Notes: a model not told the origin generated them from the letters alone. Positions 48,410-57,930 are shown, counted from the first letter of the stretch. The stretch: 64,000 nt of DNA from Microbacterium sp. VKM Ac-2923 (GCF_022815605.1 NZ_JALGRP010000002.1:429897-493896), one strand, 5' to 3'. Numbers and translations: made by a program.

Positions 48410-49537
48410 GTGAGTGCTCTCACCACCGCGCCGCGCCGCGTCGGATCCTCGGGGATCCGGCGCGGCGAGGCCGCCGCCGGCTGGCTCTTCACCGCACCCG
48501 TGCTCGTCATCCTGGGTGTGTTCCTGCTCGTCCCCGTGCTCATGGCGCTGTGGGTCAGCTTCTCCGACTGGACCGGTCGCGGCAGCCCCTTCTCGTCGAA
48601 CGTGAACTTCGTCGGCGTCGACAACTACGCCGCCGTCACCACCGGCGGGGGTCTCGCCGAACGTGACTTCGGCACCGCGCTGCGCAACAACGGCTGGTAC
48701 GTGCTGCTCGTGGTGCCGCTGCAGACGGCGCTCTCGCTCTTCCTCGCGGTACTCGTCAATCGCGCGGTCCTGCGCGGTCGCGGGTTCTTCCGCACCGCGT
48801 TCTACTTCCCCTCCGTCACCAGCTCGGTCGCCATCACCGTCCTGTGGCGGTTCCTCTTCTCGGCATCCGGCGCCGTCAACGAGACGCTGTCGTGGCTCGG
48901 CATCAACGGCCCCAACTGGTTCAGCGATCCCTCGGGCGTCGTCCACAACCTCCTGGGCGCCGTGGGCATCACCACCGGACCGGCGTTCCTCACGGGCAAC
49001 ACGATGCTCGGCGTCTCGTGGTGGGACTGGCTCGCCGGCCCCTCGGTGGCGATGTCGGCGTTCATCCTGATGGCCGTGTTCACGACCTCGGGCACATTCA
49101 TGCTGCTGTTCATCGCGGGCCTGCAGAACATCGGCGGCGACGTGCAGGAGGCCGCCATGATGGACGGCGCCACCGGCTGGCAGCGCTTCTGGCGGGTCAC
49201 CCTGCCGCAGCTCAAGCCCGTGCTGTTCACGGTGCTGACCCTGGGCCTCATCGGCACCTGGCAGGTGTTCGACCAGATCTACACCGGCACACAGGGCGGC
49301 CCCGGCAAGACCACCCTCACCCCCGCGTACCTCAGCTACTCCTCGGCATTCTTGTCGCAGCAGTGGGGGCAGGGTGCGGCGATCGCCTTCGTGCTGTTCG
49401 TCATCATCGTCGCGTTGACGATCCTCCAGCGCTTCGTGCTGCGCGATCGCCCCGTCTCGAAACGGCGGATCCGCCAGTACGAGGTGCGCACGCCGAAGCC
49501 TGCACCCTCCGTCGACACGAAGGGAGCCCGGCGATGA
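48410..49537 (+). CDS. Carbohydrate ABC transporter permease, MalF-like
   Basis: A 375-residue inner-membrane permease with about six helices. The C-terminal EAA loop is EAAMMDGATGWQRFWRVTLPQLKPVLF, which docks the ATPase, preceded by FLAVLVNRAVLRGRGFFRTAFYFPSV. A roughly 50-residue insertion between helices 3 and 4 (NWFSDPSGVVHNLLG) is typical of MalF-type subunits. The GTG start is 2 bp after the binding-protein stop, and its end overlaps the next start (ATGA). Confidence 0.9.
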   Translation: MSALTTAPRRVGSSGIRRGEAAAGWLFTAPVLVILGVFLLVPVLMALWVSFSDWTGRGSPFSSNVNFVGVDNYAAVTTGGGLAERDFGTALRNNGWYVLLVVPLQTALSLFLAVLVNRAVLRGRGFFRTAFYFPSVTSSVAITVLWRFLFSASGAVNETLSWLGINGPNWFSDPSGVVHNLLGAVGITTGPAFLTGNTMLGVSWWDWLAGPSVAMSAFILMAVFTTSGTFMLLFIAGLQNIGGDVQEAAMMDGATGWQRFWRVTLPQLKPVLFTVLTLGLIGTWQVFDQIYTGTQGGPGKTTLTPAYLSYSSAFLSQQWGQGAAIAFVLFVIIVALTILQRFVLRDRPVSKRRIRQYEVRTPKPAPSVDTKGARR

Positions 49538-50448
49538 CCGCCACGGTATCCCCCCAGACCACCGTCCTCGCCGAACAGCGCCTCGAGGGCCCCGCCCGCC
49601 CGAGGAAGCACCGCCTGTCGGGCAAAGCGTTGCGCTGGCAGATCGGTCTGTACGTCCTGCTGATCGTCCTCGCGCTCGTCTACATCTACCCCTTCCTGGT
49701 GCAGGTGGCGACGTCGTTCAAGACGGATGCCGCGGCCGCCGCCGACCCCATCTCGTTGGCGCCGCAGCCCTTCACGTGGGCGGCGTACGAGCGCCTGTTC
49801 CTCAACTCGGACTTCCCCGTGTGGTTCGGCAATTCGGCCGTGGTGACGGTGTTCGTCACGGCCGGTCGGGTGTTCTTCAACTCCCTCGCCGGGTACGCGC
49901 TCGCGCGCCTGCAGTTCCGCGGTCGCGGCTTCGTGTTCGCAGGCCTCATCGCTGTGATGGCCGTCCCGACGGTGGTGCTGCTGATCCCGAAATTCCTCGT
50001 CATCAACCAGCTCGGCATCTACGACTCGTACGCCGGCATGATCCTGCCGCTCCTCGTGGATGCCGCGGGCGTGTTCATCATGAAGAACTTCTTCGAGTCG
50101 ATCCCGCCGTCCGTCGAGGAGCAGGCGCGCATCGACGGCGCCGGCACCTTCCGCATCTTCTGGTCGGTCGTGCTGCCGATGGCGCGCCCCGCCCTGATTA
50201 CGATCGTGATCCTGTCGTTCCAGGGATCGTGGAACGAGCTGAGCCACTTCGTCATCTCCACCCAGTCCCCCGAACTCACCACCCTGACCAAGGGCGTGGC
50301 CGCTCTGGCGAGCGGACAGCTCAGCCAGGGGAGCCAGTTCCCCCTCAAGCTCGCGGCCGCCGCCATCATGACGATCCCGGTCGCCGTTGTGTTCTTTATC
50401 TTCCAGCGCCGCATCATGAACGCCAGTGAAGGAGCCGTCAAAGAATGA
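49534..50448 (+). CDS. Carbohydrate ABC transporter permease, MalG-like
   Basis: A 304-residue partner permease with six helices: N-terminal IGLYVLLIVLALVYIYPFLVQVATSFKT and the EAA-type loop EEQARIDGAGTFRIFWSVVLPMARPALIT. It ends with FFIFQRRIMNASEGAVKE. Its start overlaps the MalF-like gene by 4 bp (ATGA), and its end overlaps the glycosidase start by 4 bp, so the operon is tightly coupled. Confidence 0.92.
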   Translation: MTATVSPQTTVLAEQRLEGPARPRKHRLSGKALRWQIGLYVLLIVLALVYIYPFLVQVATSFKTDAAAAADPISLAPQPFTWAAYERLFLNSDFPVWFGNSAVVTVFVTAGRVFFNSLAGYALARLQFRGRGFVFAGLIAVMAVPTVVLLIPKFLVINQLGIYDSYAGMILPLLVDAAGVFIMKNFFESIPPSVEEQARIDGAGTFRIFWSVVLPMARPALITIVILSFQGSWNELSHFVISTQSPELTTLTKGVAALASGQLSQGSQFPLKLAAAAIMTIPVAVVFFIFQRRIMNASEGAVKE

Positions 50449-52397
50449 CCACCGCGCCCACCGCCTCTCCCCCCGGGACCCCCCTCGACACCGCCGCGCT
50501 CCAGCCTCTGCTGAACGACGCCCTGATCGCACTCCGCGCCCCGACCCAGGTGTGGTCCGACACCACCGGCGACATGGGTGCGACTGCCGTCCACGGGGTC
50601 TACCACGGTGACGTCCGGCACGTGCGCTCGCTCGCCGCCGCGTGCGCCGGCTCGCCGATCGAGTGGATCTCGGTCGCCCCCGACGGCGCCTCGCGCGTGG
50701 TCTTCGGCGGCCTGCTGCGCGGCCTCGACGACACCACCCCCGACCCCAAGGTGCGGGTGCTGCGCGACCGTCGCGTGGGCGACGGCGTCGTCAGCGAGGC
50801 GTGGACCGTCCAGTCGCGCCTCGACCGACCGATCACGACGTCGCTGCGCCTCTCGTTCCGACCGGAGTTCGCACAGTTACACGAGGTCAAGTCCGGTCAC
50901 GCCCAGCCGGTCGCGGCCGACATCACCGTCGACGACGACCGCCTGCTCGTCGACGCCGGTGCGCAGGGCCTCGAGCTGGTCGCACCGGGCGCGCAGCTGG
51001 CATCCGGGGCCGAGGGTCTCGAGGCCGTCTGGGACGTGGAGCTTCCGGCGTTCGGCACCGCCGAGGTGGCCTGGACGCTGACCCTGCGCGACGACACCCT
51101 CGTGGTGGGCGCGACGGCCGCCCCCGCGCGGTGGGATGCCGCGGCCGTCGCCGCGGGAGCGCCCGACCCTCGCCTGGCGCGGTGGCTGCGGACCGCGCTC
51201 GACGACCTCGACGCGCTCCGTCTCGTGCTGCCCGAGCACCCCGACGACGAGTTCTTCGCCGCGGGGGCGCCGTGGTTCTTCACCCTCTTCGGTCGCGACT
51301 CGATCTGGGCCGCCCGCCTGGCGCTGCCGCTCGACCCCGCGATCGCGGCATCCACTCTTCGCGTGCTCGCGCGGCTGCAGGGGGTCGACGACGACGCGCA
51401 GACCGCGCAGGAGCCGGGCAAGATCCTCCACGAGCTGCGGGCCTCGGCCCTCGAGATGCCGGGCGAGGGCATCGTGCTGCCGCCGAAGTACTACGGCAGC
51501 GTCGACTCCACCCCGCTGTGGATCTGCCTGCTCGCCGACGCGTGGCGCGCCGGCATGCCCGAGGCGGAGGTGCAAGCGCTCCTCCCCACGCTGCGCGGCG
51601 CCCTCGGCTGGATCCGCGACAGCGGCGACAGCGACGGCGACGGCTTCCTCGACTACATCGACCGCTTCGGCACCGGGCTTTCGAACCAGGGCTGGAAGGA
51701 CTCCGGCGACTCGATCCAGTGGCGCGACGGCCGTCTCGCCGAGGGTCCGATAGCCCTGTGCGAGGTGCAGGCCTATGCGTACGAGGCCGCTCTCGCCGGT
51801 GCGGATCTGCTCGACGCCCTCGGCGAGGCGACGGATGCCGACGACGTCCGCTTCTGGCGCGCCTGGGCCGACGACCTCAAGGCGCGCTTCGCCGAGACGT
51901 ACTGGGTCGAGACCCCCGAGGGGCGCTATCCCGCCGTCGCCCTCGACCGCGACAAACGTCCCGTCGACTCGCTCACGAGCAACATCGGCCACCTGATCGG
52001 CACCGGCATCCTCTCGCCCGACGAGGAGGCGCACATCGCCGACCTCCTGCTCGGCGAGAGCATGTCGAGCGGGTACGGCATCCGCACCATGTCGACCGGC
52101 GCCGCGGGCTACTGGCCCCTGTCGTACCACGGCGGGAGCGTCTGGGTGCATGACACCGCGATCGCCGCGCACGGGATGCAGCGTGCGGGCCTGCGCGATC
52201 AGGCGCGCGCGGTGGTGGACGGGCTGCTGGATGCCGCGGAGGGCTTCGCCTCCCGCGTGCCCGAGCTGCACTCCGGCGACCCGCGCAGTCACTCCTCCGT
52301 GCCGACGCCGTATCCGGCCGCGTGCCGGCCCCAGGCGTGGTCGGCCGCCGCCGCGGTGGTGTGCCTGACCGCGCTCACGCCACCCCCCGGGGCGTGA
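50445..52397 (+). CDS. Amylo-alpha-1,6-glucosidase/glycogen-debranching-type glycosidase
   Basis: This 650-residue cytosolic protein has an N-terminal beta-sandwich (debranching N-domain, VHGVYHGDVRHVRSL) and an (alpha/alpha)6-barrel C-terminal domain: WFFTLFGRDSIWAARLALPLDP, NQGWKDSGDSIQWRDG, and MSTGAAGYWPLSYHGGSVWVHDTAIA with the conserved acidic residues. It likely cleaves the imported oligosaccharide. Coupled by overlap to the importer and ending the operon. Substrate is inferred to be an alpha-glucoside. Confidence 0.85.
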   Translation: MTTAPTASPPGTPLDTAALQPLLNDALIALRAPTQVWSDTTGDMGATAVHGVYHGDVRHVRSLAAACAGSPIEWISVAPDGASRVVFGGLLRGLDDTTPDPKVRVLRDRRVGDGVVSEAWTVQSRLDRPITTSLRLSFRPEFAQLHEVKSGHAQPVAADITVDDDRLLVDAGAQGLELVAPGAQLASGAEGLEAVWDVELPAFGTAEVAWTLTLRDDTLVVGATAAPARWDAAAVAAGAPDPRLARWLRTALDDLDALRLVLPEHPDDEFFAAGAPWFFTLFGRDSIWAARLALPLDPAIAASTLRVLARLQGVDDDAQTAQEPGKILHELRASALEMPGEGIVLPPKYYGSVDSTPLWICLLADAWRAGMPEAEVQALLPTLRGALGWIRDSGDSDGDGFLDYIDRFGTGLSNQGWKDSGDSIQWRDGRLAEGPIALCEVQAYAYEAALAGADLLDALGEATDADDVRFWRAWADDLKARFAETYWVETPEGRYPAVALDRDKRPVDSLTSNIGHLIGTGILSPDEEAHIADLLLGESMSSGYGIRTMSTGAAGYWPLSYHGGSVWVHDTAIAAHGMQRAGLRDQARAVVDGLLDAAEGFASRVPELHSGDPRSHSSVPTPYPAACRPQAWSAAAAVVCLTALTPPPGA

Positions 52398-52490
52398 GCC
52401 GCCGGGCGGCGTCGCTCTCGAGCGTCGTCGCCCGGCCCGATGCCGCGTCGCTCACCTGCCTCGAGACCCCGCCGGTCGCGCCGCCCCCCC

Positions 52491-52684
52491 GGTTCGGGGC
52501 GGAATCCGCTGATCGGGGCAGCAAAAGCCCGCCCCAACGCGCAGATCCCGCCCCGAACCCGCCGTCACCCGCCCGACCACTACGACGCCGCCGCCGGTCA
52601 GGGCAGCCACCCCCGGGTTCGGGGCGGGATGCGCCGTTCGGGGCGGCATCAACCCGCCCCAACGCGCAGATCCCGCCCCGAACC
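52491..52684. repeat. Two nested-palindrome repeats, 125 bp apart, between convergent genes
   Basis: Each 69-bp copy (52491-52559 and 52616-52684) has outer arms GGTTCGGGGCGG / CCGCCCCGAACC-like, a middle arm with CGC/GCG, and inner arms GGGGC / GCCCC. Same nested design as the repeats at 5.5, 31.9 and 45 kb, with different loop sequence. No gene in the 315-bp gap. Confidence 0.8.
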
Positions 52685-52712
52685 CGCCGTCACCCGCCCG
52701 CGGCGCGCGCGG

Positions 52713-53189
52713 TCACGCGACGCGCGCGACCGTCCCCCGGGTCAGACACACCAGCTCGTCGAAGGTCAGCGGAAAGACCGTGTGCGGTGTGCCGCCCGCC
52801 GCCCAGATCTCGGCGAAGGCTGCGAGGTCCTCGTCGACCACGGTGGTCAGCGGCGCGGGATGCCCGGTCGGCGCCACTCCCCCGATGGGTTGTCCGGTCG
52901 CGGCCAGCACCTGATCCGGCGTCGCCCGACGGATGCCACCGCGCCCGAGCCGCTCGGCCAGAGCCACCGTGTCCACGCGGTGCGCGCCACTGGTCATCAC
53001 CAGCAGCGGCTCGTCGTCGCTCCAGAACACCAGACTGTTCGCAATGGCGCCGACCTCGATGCCGAGGGCTGCCGCCGCGAGCGCGGCCGTCGACGCGGCA
53101 TCCGGAAGCACGACGATCTCGCCCTCGATACCGACGTCCCGGAGGGCTGCGGCAACGAGACGACTTCGGGCGGGGAGGGCGTCGGACAT
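52713..53189 (-). CDS. YbaK/EbsC-type aminoacyl-tRNA deacylase-like protein
   Basis: A 158-residue protein of the YbaK/ProX editing fold, which hydrolyses misacylated tRNA (often Cys- or Ala-tRNAPro). It shows AAAALGIEVGAIANSLVFWSDDEPLLVMTSGAHRVDT, with lysine replaced by asparagine in the usual VKSL motif, then GIRRATPDQVLAATGQPIGGVAPTGH, the characteristic GG-x-x-P-x-G loop. The change N-S-L may alter activity. The ATG is 7 nt after TAGGCT on the minus strand, probably leaderless. Confidence 0.8.
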   Translation of the reverse strand: MSDALPARSRLVAAALRDVGIEGEIVVLPDAASTAALAAAALGIEVGAIANSLVFWSDDEPLLVMTSGAHRVDTVALAERLGRGGIRRATPDQVLAATGQPIGGVAPTGHPAPLTTVVDEDLAAFAEIWAAGGTPHTVFPLTFDELVCLTRGTVARVA

Positions 53190-53314
53190 GTCCGCCAGCC
53201 TAGAACGACGCCGCGCCCTGCAGCCTCGACGCACGCTCCGCGATGCGCGCACTCTCAGCCCGAGACCCGCCACCCGACTGATCCTCCGCGCATCGCTGAG
53301 GTGGTGCGCGATCC

Positions 53315-53415
53315 CACCCCGCGCACGCGCAACCGCCCGCCCGACCCCACCCGCGCACGCGCAACCGCCCGCCCCACCCCACCCCGCGCACGCGCAACCG
53401 CCCACGCCACCCGCG
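53315..53415. repeat. Three 31-32-bp repeats rich in CGCGCACGCGCAACCGCCC
   Basis: CGCACGCGCAACCGCCC recurs at about 53322, 53354 and 53386, each followed by a CCACCCC-like spacer, within the 384-bp gap (53190-53573) between divergent genes. The rest holds no gene. The repeats are direct and contiguous, not palindromic. Confidence 0.6.
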
Positions 53416-53573
53416 CGATCTCGACCTGACCGGCCACCCCGCGCGGCTCGTCGAGACCATGCCGCGCGCCCCTCGCGTCCGTCGACGACGCGCGACACAA
53501 TGGAAGACGGATGCCGCGACGCTGCGGCCTCCGAGAAGCGCCGCCCACAAGGCGGCCGACGACAAGGAACGCG

Positions 53574-54647
53574 ATGACCAACGCTCTGCCCCTGCCCGAA
53601 TTCGCGCACGAACGCGTGGAGGTGATCACGGGGCGACGCAGCGGTCTGTTCGTCGCCGTCGCACTGCACTCCTCCGTCCTCGGTTCCGCCCTCGGCGGCG
53701 CGCGCCTGTGGACCTATCCCTCCTGGACGGATGCGCTCGGAGATGCCCTGCGCCTGTCGGCGGCCATGACGCTGAAGAACGCCGCCGCGGGCCTCGACGC
53801 GGGTGGTGGCAAAAGCGTGATCGGCCTCCCCGAGGGCACGATGCTCGACGCCGACCGACGGCGCGCGGCTTTCCTCGACCTGGGCGACGCCGTCGAGAGC
53901 CTCGGCGGCCTGTACCGCACGGCCGAGGACGTGGGTTCCACGACCGACGACATGCTCGTCGTCAGCGAGCGCACCGCGCACGTGGTCGGGCTCCCCGACT
54001 CGGTCGGCGGCTCGGGGGAACCCGCGGGTCCCACGAGCCTCGGGGTCTACTCGTCACTGGTGGCCACGCTCGAGCGCGCCGTCGGCACGGGCGACGTCGC
54101 CGGCCGTCGCATCACGATCGCGGGTCTCGGTCAGGTCGGTGGCCGCCTCGCCGAGCGCCTGGCCTCCGAGCACGCCGCGCTGACCGTCACCGACGTCAAT
54201 CCGGCGAAGCGCGCGCGGGCCGCCGAGCTCGGCGCGGCGTGGGTAGAACCGAGCGAGGCGCACCTCGTCCCGGCCGACGTGTTCGTCCCGGCCGGCATCG
54301 GAGGCGTCCTCACCGACGAGGTCATCGACGCCCTCGACGCCCGCGCGGTCTGCGGCCCCGCCAACAACCCCCTGGCCGAGCGCTCCGGGGCCGAACGCCT
54401 CGCGCAGCGCGGCATCCTGTACGCCCCCGATTTCGTCGTCAACGCCGGCGGGGTGATCTACCTCGATCTCGTGGCCAAGCAGCGCGGAACCCTGGACGAG
54501 ATCATGGGCCGCGTCGCCGGGATCGGCGACACGATCCGCCGTGTCTTCGACGAGGCGGCCGCCCGCGGTGTGACCCCGCTCGCCGCCGCCGAGGGTCTCG
54601 CCGCCGAACGTCTCGCGGTGGGCGCGGGGAGCACCGCGCTCGTCTGA
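53574..54647 (+). CDS. Leucine/valine/phenylalanine dehydrogenase-family enzyme
   Basis: This 357-residue NAD(P)-dependent amino-acid dehydrogenase deaminates an L-amino acid to its 2-keto acid. The substrate domain has SAAMTLKNAAAGLDAGGGKSVI with both conserved lysines, and the Rossmann domain has IAGLGQVGGRLAERL and VCGPANNPLAE, then VVNAGGVIYL. Length fits the Leu/Val/Phe DH group (about 350) rather than glutamate DH. The ATG has AAGGAA 5-6 nt upstream. An in-frame ATG at 53511 is less likely. The product could feed the keto-acid decarboxylase at 14 kb, but no link is shown. Confidence 0.85.
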   Translation: MTNALPLPEFAHERVEVITGRRSGLFVAVALHSSVLGSALGGARLWTYPSWTDALGDALRLSAAMTLKNAAAGLDAGGGKSVIGLPEGTMLDADRRRAAFLDLGDAVESLGGLYRTAEDVGSTTDDMLVVSERTAHVVGLPDSVGGSGEPAGPTSLGVYSSLVATLERAVGTGDVAGRRITIAGLGQVGGRLAERLASEHAALTVTDVNPAKRARAAELGAAWVEPSEAHLVPADVFVPAGIGGVLTDEVIDALDARAVCGPANNPLAERSGAERLAQRGILYAPDFVVNAGGVIYLDLVAKQRGTLDEIMGRVAGIGDTIRRVFDEAAARGVTPLAAAEGLAAERLAVGAGSTALV

Positions 54648-54670
54648 CGCCGCCGCCGCCCCAACAGAAA

Positions 54671-54706
54671 AGAACCGGATGCCACGGGCTCGTGGCATCC
54701 GGTTCT
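54671..54706. terminator. Perfect 16-bp hairpin made of paired GGATGCC words
   Basis: AGAACCGGATGCCACG (54671-54686) and CGTGGCATCCGGTTCT (54691-54706) pair perfectly around GGCT, preceded by an A-rich run that would give a U-tract on the minus strand. It serves the convergent dehydrogenase and lsr2 genes. Confidence 0.8.
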
Positions 54707-54717
54707 GCATATGGGGG

Positions 54718-55056
54718 TCAGTGGACGGCGTCGTAGGCCTCGAGGACCGACGACGAAATGCGGCCGCGCGTATTGATGGGATGACCGTTCTTCTCCGCCC
54801 AGGCCCGCACGTCGGCGAGATCCCGAGTCGGAATCGCGCGACCGCGAGGGGTCCGCCGCGGTGTCGAGTGAGGAGAATCCGCCGCTCGACCGGCAGAGAT
54901 GTACGGCCGGAGTGCGTTGCGCATCTTTTCGGCGTTGGTTTCTGACAGGTCGATCTCGTACGCGCGTCCTTCGAGGGAGAACTGCACGGTCGTGCCATCG
55001 TCGATCACTGAACCGTCGAGATCATCGATCACCTGTGTGATGTGCTTTTTCGCCAT
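54718..55056 (-). CDS. lsr2: Lsr2 nucleoid-associated protein, paralog 1
   Basis: A 112-residue DNA-bridging protein that silences AT-rich or foreign genes in actinobacteria. N-terminal dimerisation domain ([48 protein letters not shown]), a basic linker, and the C-terminal DNA-binding domain with the AT-hook-like NTRGRISSSVLEAYDAVH, where RGR contacts the minor groove. The ATG is 6 nt after TAAGGT, so leaderless. A second Lsr2 lies 860 bp upstream. Confidence 0.95.
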   Translation of the reverse strand: MAKKHITQVIDDLDGSVIDDGTTVQFSLEGRAYEIDLSETNAEKMRNALRPYISAGRAADSPHSTPRRTPRGRAIPTRDLADVRAWAEKNGHPINTRGRISSSVLEAYDAVH

Positions 55057-55144
55057 GCGCCGACCTTAAACCGCCGACCGGGGGCTTCTCGGCGAAATTA
55101 ATCCGAATTCACCCTCGCGTTCGCCCGCATTTGCGGTGATTCTT

Positions 55145-55885
55145 TCAAGCCGCGGACGACGAGGCCCCGCGGCTCTCGACGGCGACGATTCGGTGATCGT
55201 CGTCGTGCGTGAGTTCCGTCGAGAGGAATTGTCCGTCGCGCGGCAGCCGCAGGTGCAGATCGGCGTAGGCCGACATACGAAGTCGCCCTTCGCGAAGGCG
55301 CACATCGAGCACATGGCCCCCGACGGAACGGTCGTCGCTGAGGAAATGCAGATGCAACCCGGCGACCGTGACGCCCTGATAGATGCGCGGCATCCAGAAG
55401 CCCACGAGAGTACCCGCGCAGTCGCGGGTGACGGTCTCGAGCTGTTCCGCAGCGACCTCGGCGAGGGGGCGGAAAGGTGGCAGCTGTCGGCGCGTGACGC
55501 GCGTCAGGACCTTCGCGACCACTCCGTCGATGCGCACCGCGTGGAACAGGTTGCGGCTGAGCAGGCCCTCCTCGATCACCGATTCCACACCGCGCAGATC
55601 GAGGTCACCGATGGGGATGCCGGGGGCCTCCCCGAGCGGACAGACGTCGACGAAAGGCAGGAACTCGTCGTCCGTCATCAGCCGCGGAGGCTCATCCGCC
55701 GTGCATTCGAAGAGCTCGCCGTCGAGGATGACGACCTCTCCGCCGAGACCTTCGCAGCACCCCACGCCGGTGTCACCCGCCACCCTCACGTCGACGACCG
55801 ACGTCCCTTGCGAATACACACCGGCCAAGAGCGCATCGAGCACGGCGAATTGCGTGACCGCACCGGTCTCCAGCTGCGCCGTCAT
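55145..55885 (-). CDS. budA: Alpha-acetolactate decarboxylase
   Basis: A 246-residue zinc enzyme converting acetolactate to acetoin. Family features: GIPIGDLDLRGVESVI, NLFHAVRIDGVVAKVLTRVTRRQLPPFRPLAEVAAEQ, GTLVGFWMPRIYQGVTVAGLHLHFLSDDRSVGGHVLD, with the HLH and GGH histidines that bind zinc. Full length. It lies between two lsr2 genes on the same strand. No acetolactate synthase is nearby. The region upstream of its ATG is not a good promoter, so it may be read with the upstream lsr2. Confidence 0.92.
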   Translation of the reverse strand: MTAQLETGAVTQFAVLDALLAGVYSQGTSVVDVRVAGDTGVGCCEGLGGEVVILDGELFECTADEPPRLMTDDEFLPFVDVCPLGEAPGIPIGDLDLRGVESVIEEGLLSRNLFHAVRIDGVVAKVLTRVTRRQLPPFRPLAEVAAEQLETVTRDCAGTLVGFWMPRIYQGVTVAGLHLHFLSDDRSVGGHVLDVRLREGRLRMSAYADLHLRLPRDGQFLSTELTHDDDHRIVAVESRGASSSAA

Positions 55886-55913
55886 GTGCAGGCCGCGCTG
55901 ATGCGGAGAGTGA

Positions 55914-56261
55914 TCAGGAATTCGCTTCGTTATACGCGTCGAGCACCGTGGCCGGAACACGACCGCGATCGCTCACCGTGTGTCCGTTGGCGCGGGCCCA
56001 TTCGCGTACGGCACCGAGGTCGACGTCGCTCGCGCGGCGCGCCGGACGATTGCGGCGGGTCGCGGCATTTCCCCGCGACACCGAACGCGCGGCATCCACG
56101 AACGGCGCGATCGCGGAATAGAACTTGTCGGCGTTGCGGTCGGAGAGGTCGATCTCATAGGCGCGACCCTCGACCGAGAAAGTGAGCTGCTTTCCCTGGC
56201 CGTCTTCGAGAACGGAGCCGTCGAGATCATCGACGAGGTGGGTGATGTGTTTCATAGCCAT
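55914..56261 (-). CDS. lsr2: Lsr2 nucleoid-associated protein, paralog 2
   Basis: A 115-residue Lsr2 close in sequence to paralog 1 in the N-terminal dimer domain ([40 protein letters not shown]) and ending with DNA-binding [24 protein letters not shown] -10-like TAATCT lies 9 nt before the ATG; a second in-frame ATG (MKHIT) is 6 nt further. The promoter region is unusually AT-rich for this genome (56262-56330), which suits autoregulation by Lsr2. It precedes budA. Confidence 0.95.
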   Translation of the reverse strand: MAMKHITHLVDDLDGSVLEDGQGKQLTFSVEGRAYEIDLSDRNADKFYSAIAPFVDAARSVSRGNAATRRNRPARRASDVDLGAVREWARANGHTVSDRGRVPATVLDAYNEANS

Positions 56262-56428
56262 AATGCGTAAAGATTACACCCACGCGAATTCATTTACATG
56301 CACTCTCAATTCCGTGACATCATCCGCGGCGCGCGTGCGGCGACGGATAGGCAGGGAGCGCGGAAGGGACTATCCTCCGGGGGTGGTGTCCGCTCCCTGG
56401 GCATCTCCTGAGACAGAGGATGCGCAGC

Positions 56429-57919
56429 GTGAGCCTTTTCCGAACGAAGTCGGTGGAGCAGTCCATCGCCGACACCGACGAACCGGAGTTCCGACTCAAG
56501 AAGTCCCTGACGGCGGTCGATCTGACCGTCTTCGGCGTCGGTGTCGTGATCGGTGCCGGCATCTTCACGTTGACCGGCCGAGCCGCCAACGAAGTGGCGG
56601 GCCCCGCCGTCGTGATCAGCTTCATCATCGCCGCGATCGCGTGTGGTCTCGCGGCCATGTGCTACGCCGAATTCGCCTCCACCGTCCCCGTCTCGGGATC
56701 GGCCTACACCTTCTCGTACGCCTCGCTCGGTGAGCTGTTCGCGTGGATCATCGGCTGGGATCTCATCCTCGAGATGTTCCTCGGAGCCAGCGTCGTCGCG
56801 CAGGGCTGGAGCGCCTACCTCGGCACCTTCCTGCAGCAGCTCGGCATCGTGCTCCCGGAGGCGATCTCCTACGGCGGCGTCGTCGACCTGCCCGCGATCC
56901 TGCTGGTTCTCGTGCTCGGTGCCCTGATGACCCTGGGCATCAAGGAGTCGCTGCGGGTGAACCTCGTGCTCGTGGCGGTGAAGCTGTTCATCGTCCTGTT
57001 CGTCATCGTCGCCGGCATCCTGTTCATCAACCCGGCCAACTACAGCCCGTTCGTGCCGGAGTCCGTGCCCACCGAGTCGGCGTCCGGACTCACCCAGCCG
57101 CTGCTGCAGTTCCTCTCGGGCCTGGAGCCCGCCACCTTCGGCGTCGGCGGCATCCTCGCGGGTGCGGCGCTGGTGTTCTTCGCCTACATCGGCTTCGATG
57201 TCGTGGCGACCACCGCCGAAGAGACGAAGAACCCACAGCGCGACCTGCCGATCGGCATCATCGCCTCGCTCGTGATCTGCACGATCCTCTACTGCGCCGT
57301 TGCCATCGTCGTCACCGGCATGGTGCCCTACAGCGAGCTGAACCCCTCGGCCGCCCTCGCCAACGCCTTCGCCTTCCACGGGCAGACGTGGATGGCCACG
57401 GTGATCGCCGCCGGCGCCGTCGCGGGCCTCACGACGGTCGTGCTCACCCTCATGATCGGCGCGACCCGCATCATCTTCGCGATGTCGCGCGACCGGCTCC
57501 TGCCGGGCTCGCTCGCCAAGGTGCACCCGCGCTTCCGCACCCCGTGGGTCATCTCGATCGTCGTCACCGCGATCGTGGCGATCGTCGCCGGCTTCACGCC
57601 CATCGGCGTCCTCGAAGAGATGGTCAACATCGGCACCCTGTCGGCCTTCGTGCTGGTCTCGGTGGGCGTGCTCGTGCTGCGGCGCAAGCGGCCCGACCTC
57701 AAGCGCGGCTTCCGCGTGCCGTGGAGCCCCGTGCTGCCAATCCTCTCCGCCCTGATCTGCACCTACCTCATGCTCAACCTGTCGGTCGAGACATGGCTGC
57801 GTTTCCTCATCTGGCTGGCCCTCGGCTTCGCCATCTACTTCGCCTACTCGCGCCGCCACTCGCGCGTCGGCACGGGCGAGTTCATCGCCCCGCGCGTGGT
57901 CGCTCCCCCGAAGGAGTAA
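56429..57919 (+). CDS. APC-superfamily amino acid permease (cationic amino acid transporter-like)
   Basis: This 496-residue inner-membrane transporter has about twelve helices. It opens RLKKSLTAVDLTVFGVGVVIGAGIFTLTGRAA, the APC motif with the unwound helix 1 GAGIF, and includes FFAYIGFDVVATTAEETKNPQRDLP typical of CAT/YfnA-type permeases. GTG at 56429 is chosen because SLFRTKSVEQSI starts related proteins; an ATG at 56420 with nearby GAGG is possible. A -10-like TATCCT lies near 56370. Substrate is probably an amino acid. Confidence 0.88.
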   Translation: MSLFRTKSVEQSIADTDEPEFRLKKSLTAVDLTVFGVGVVIGAGIFTLTGRAANEVAGPAVVISFIIAAIACGLAAMCYAEFASTVPVSGSAYTFSYASLGELFAWIIGWDLILEMFLGASVVAQGWSAYLGTFLQQLGIVLPEAISYGGVVDLPAILLVLVLGALMTLGIKESLRVNLVLVAVKLFIVLFVIVAGILFINPANYSPFVPESVPTESASGLTQPLLQFLSGLEPATFGVGGILAGAALVFFAYIGFDVVATTAEETKNPQRDLPIGIIASLVICTILYCAVAIVVTGMVPYSELNPSAALANAFAFHGQTWMATVIAAGAVAGLTTVVLTLMIGATRIIFAMSRDRLLPGSLAKVHPRFRTPWVISIVVTAIVAIVAGFTPIGVLEEMVNIGTLSAFVLVSVGVLVLRRKRPDLKRGFRVPWSPVLPILSALICTYLMLNLSVETWLRFLIWLALGFAIYFAYSRRHSRVGTGEFIAPRVVAPPKE

Positions 57920-57930
57920 CAACGGACACC

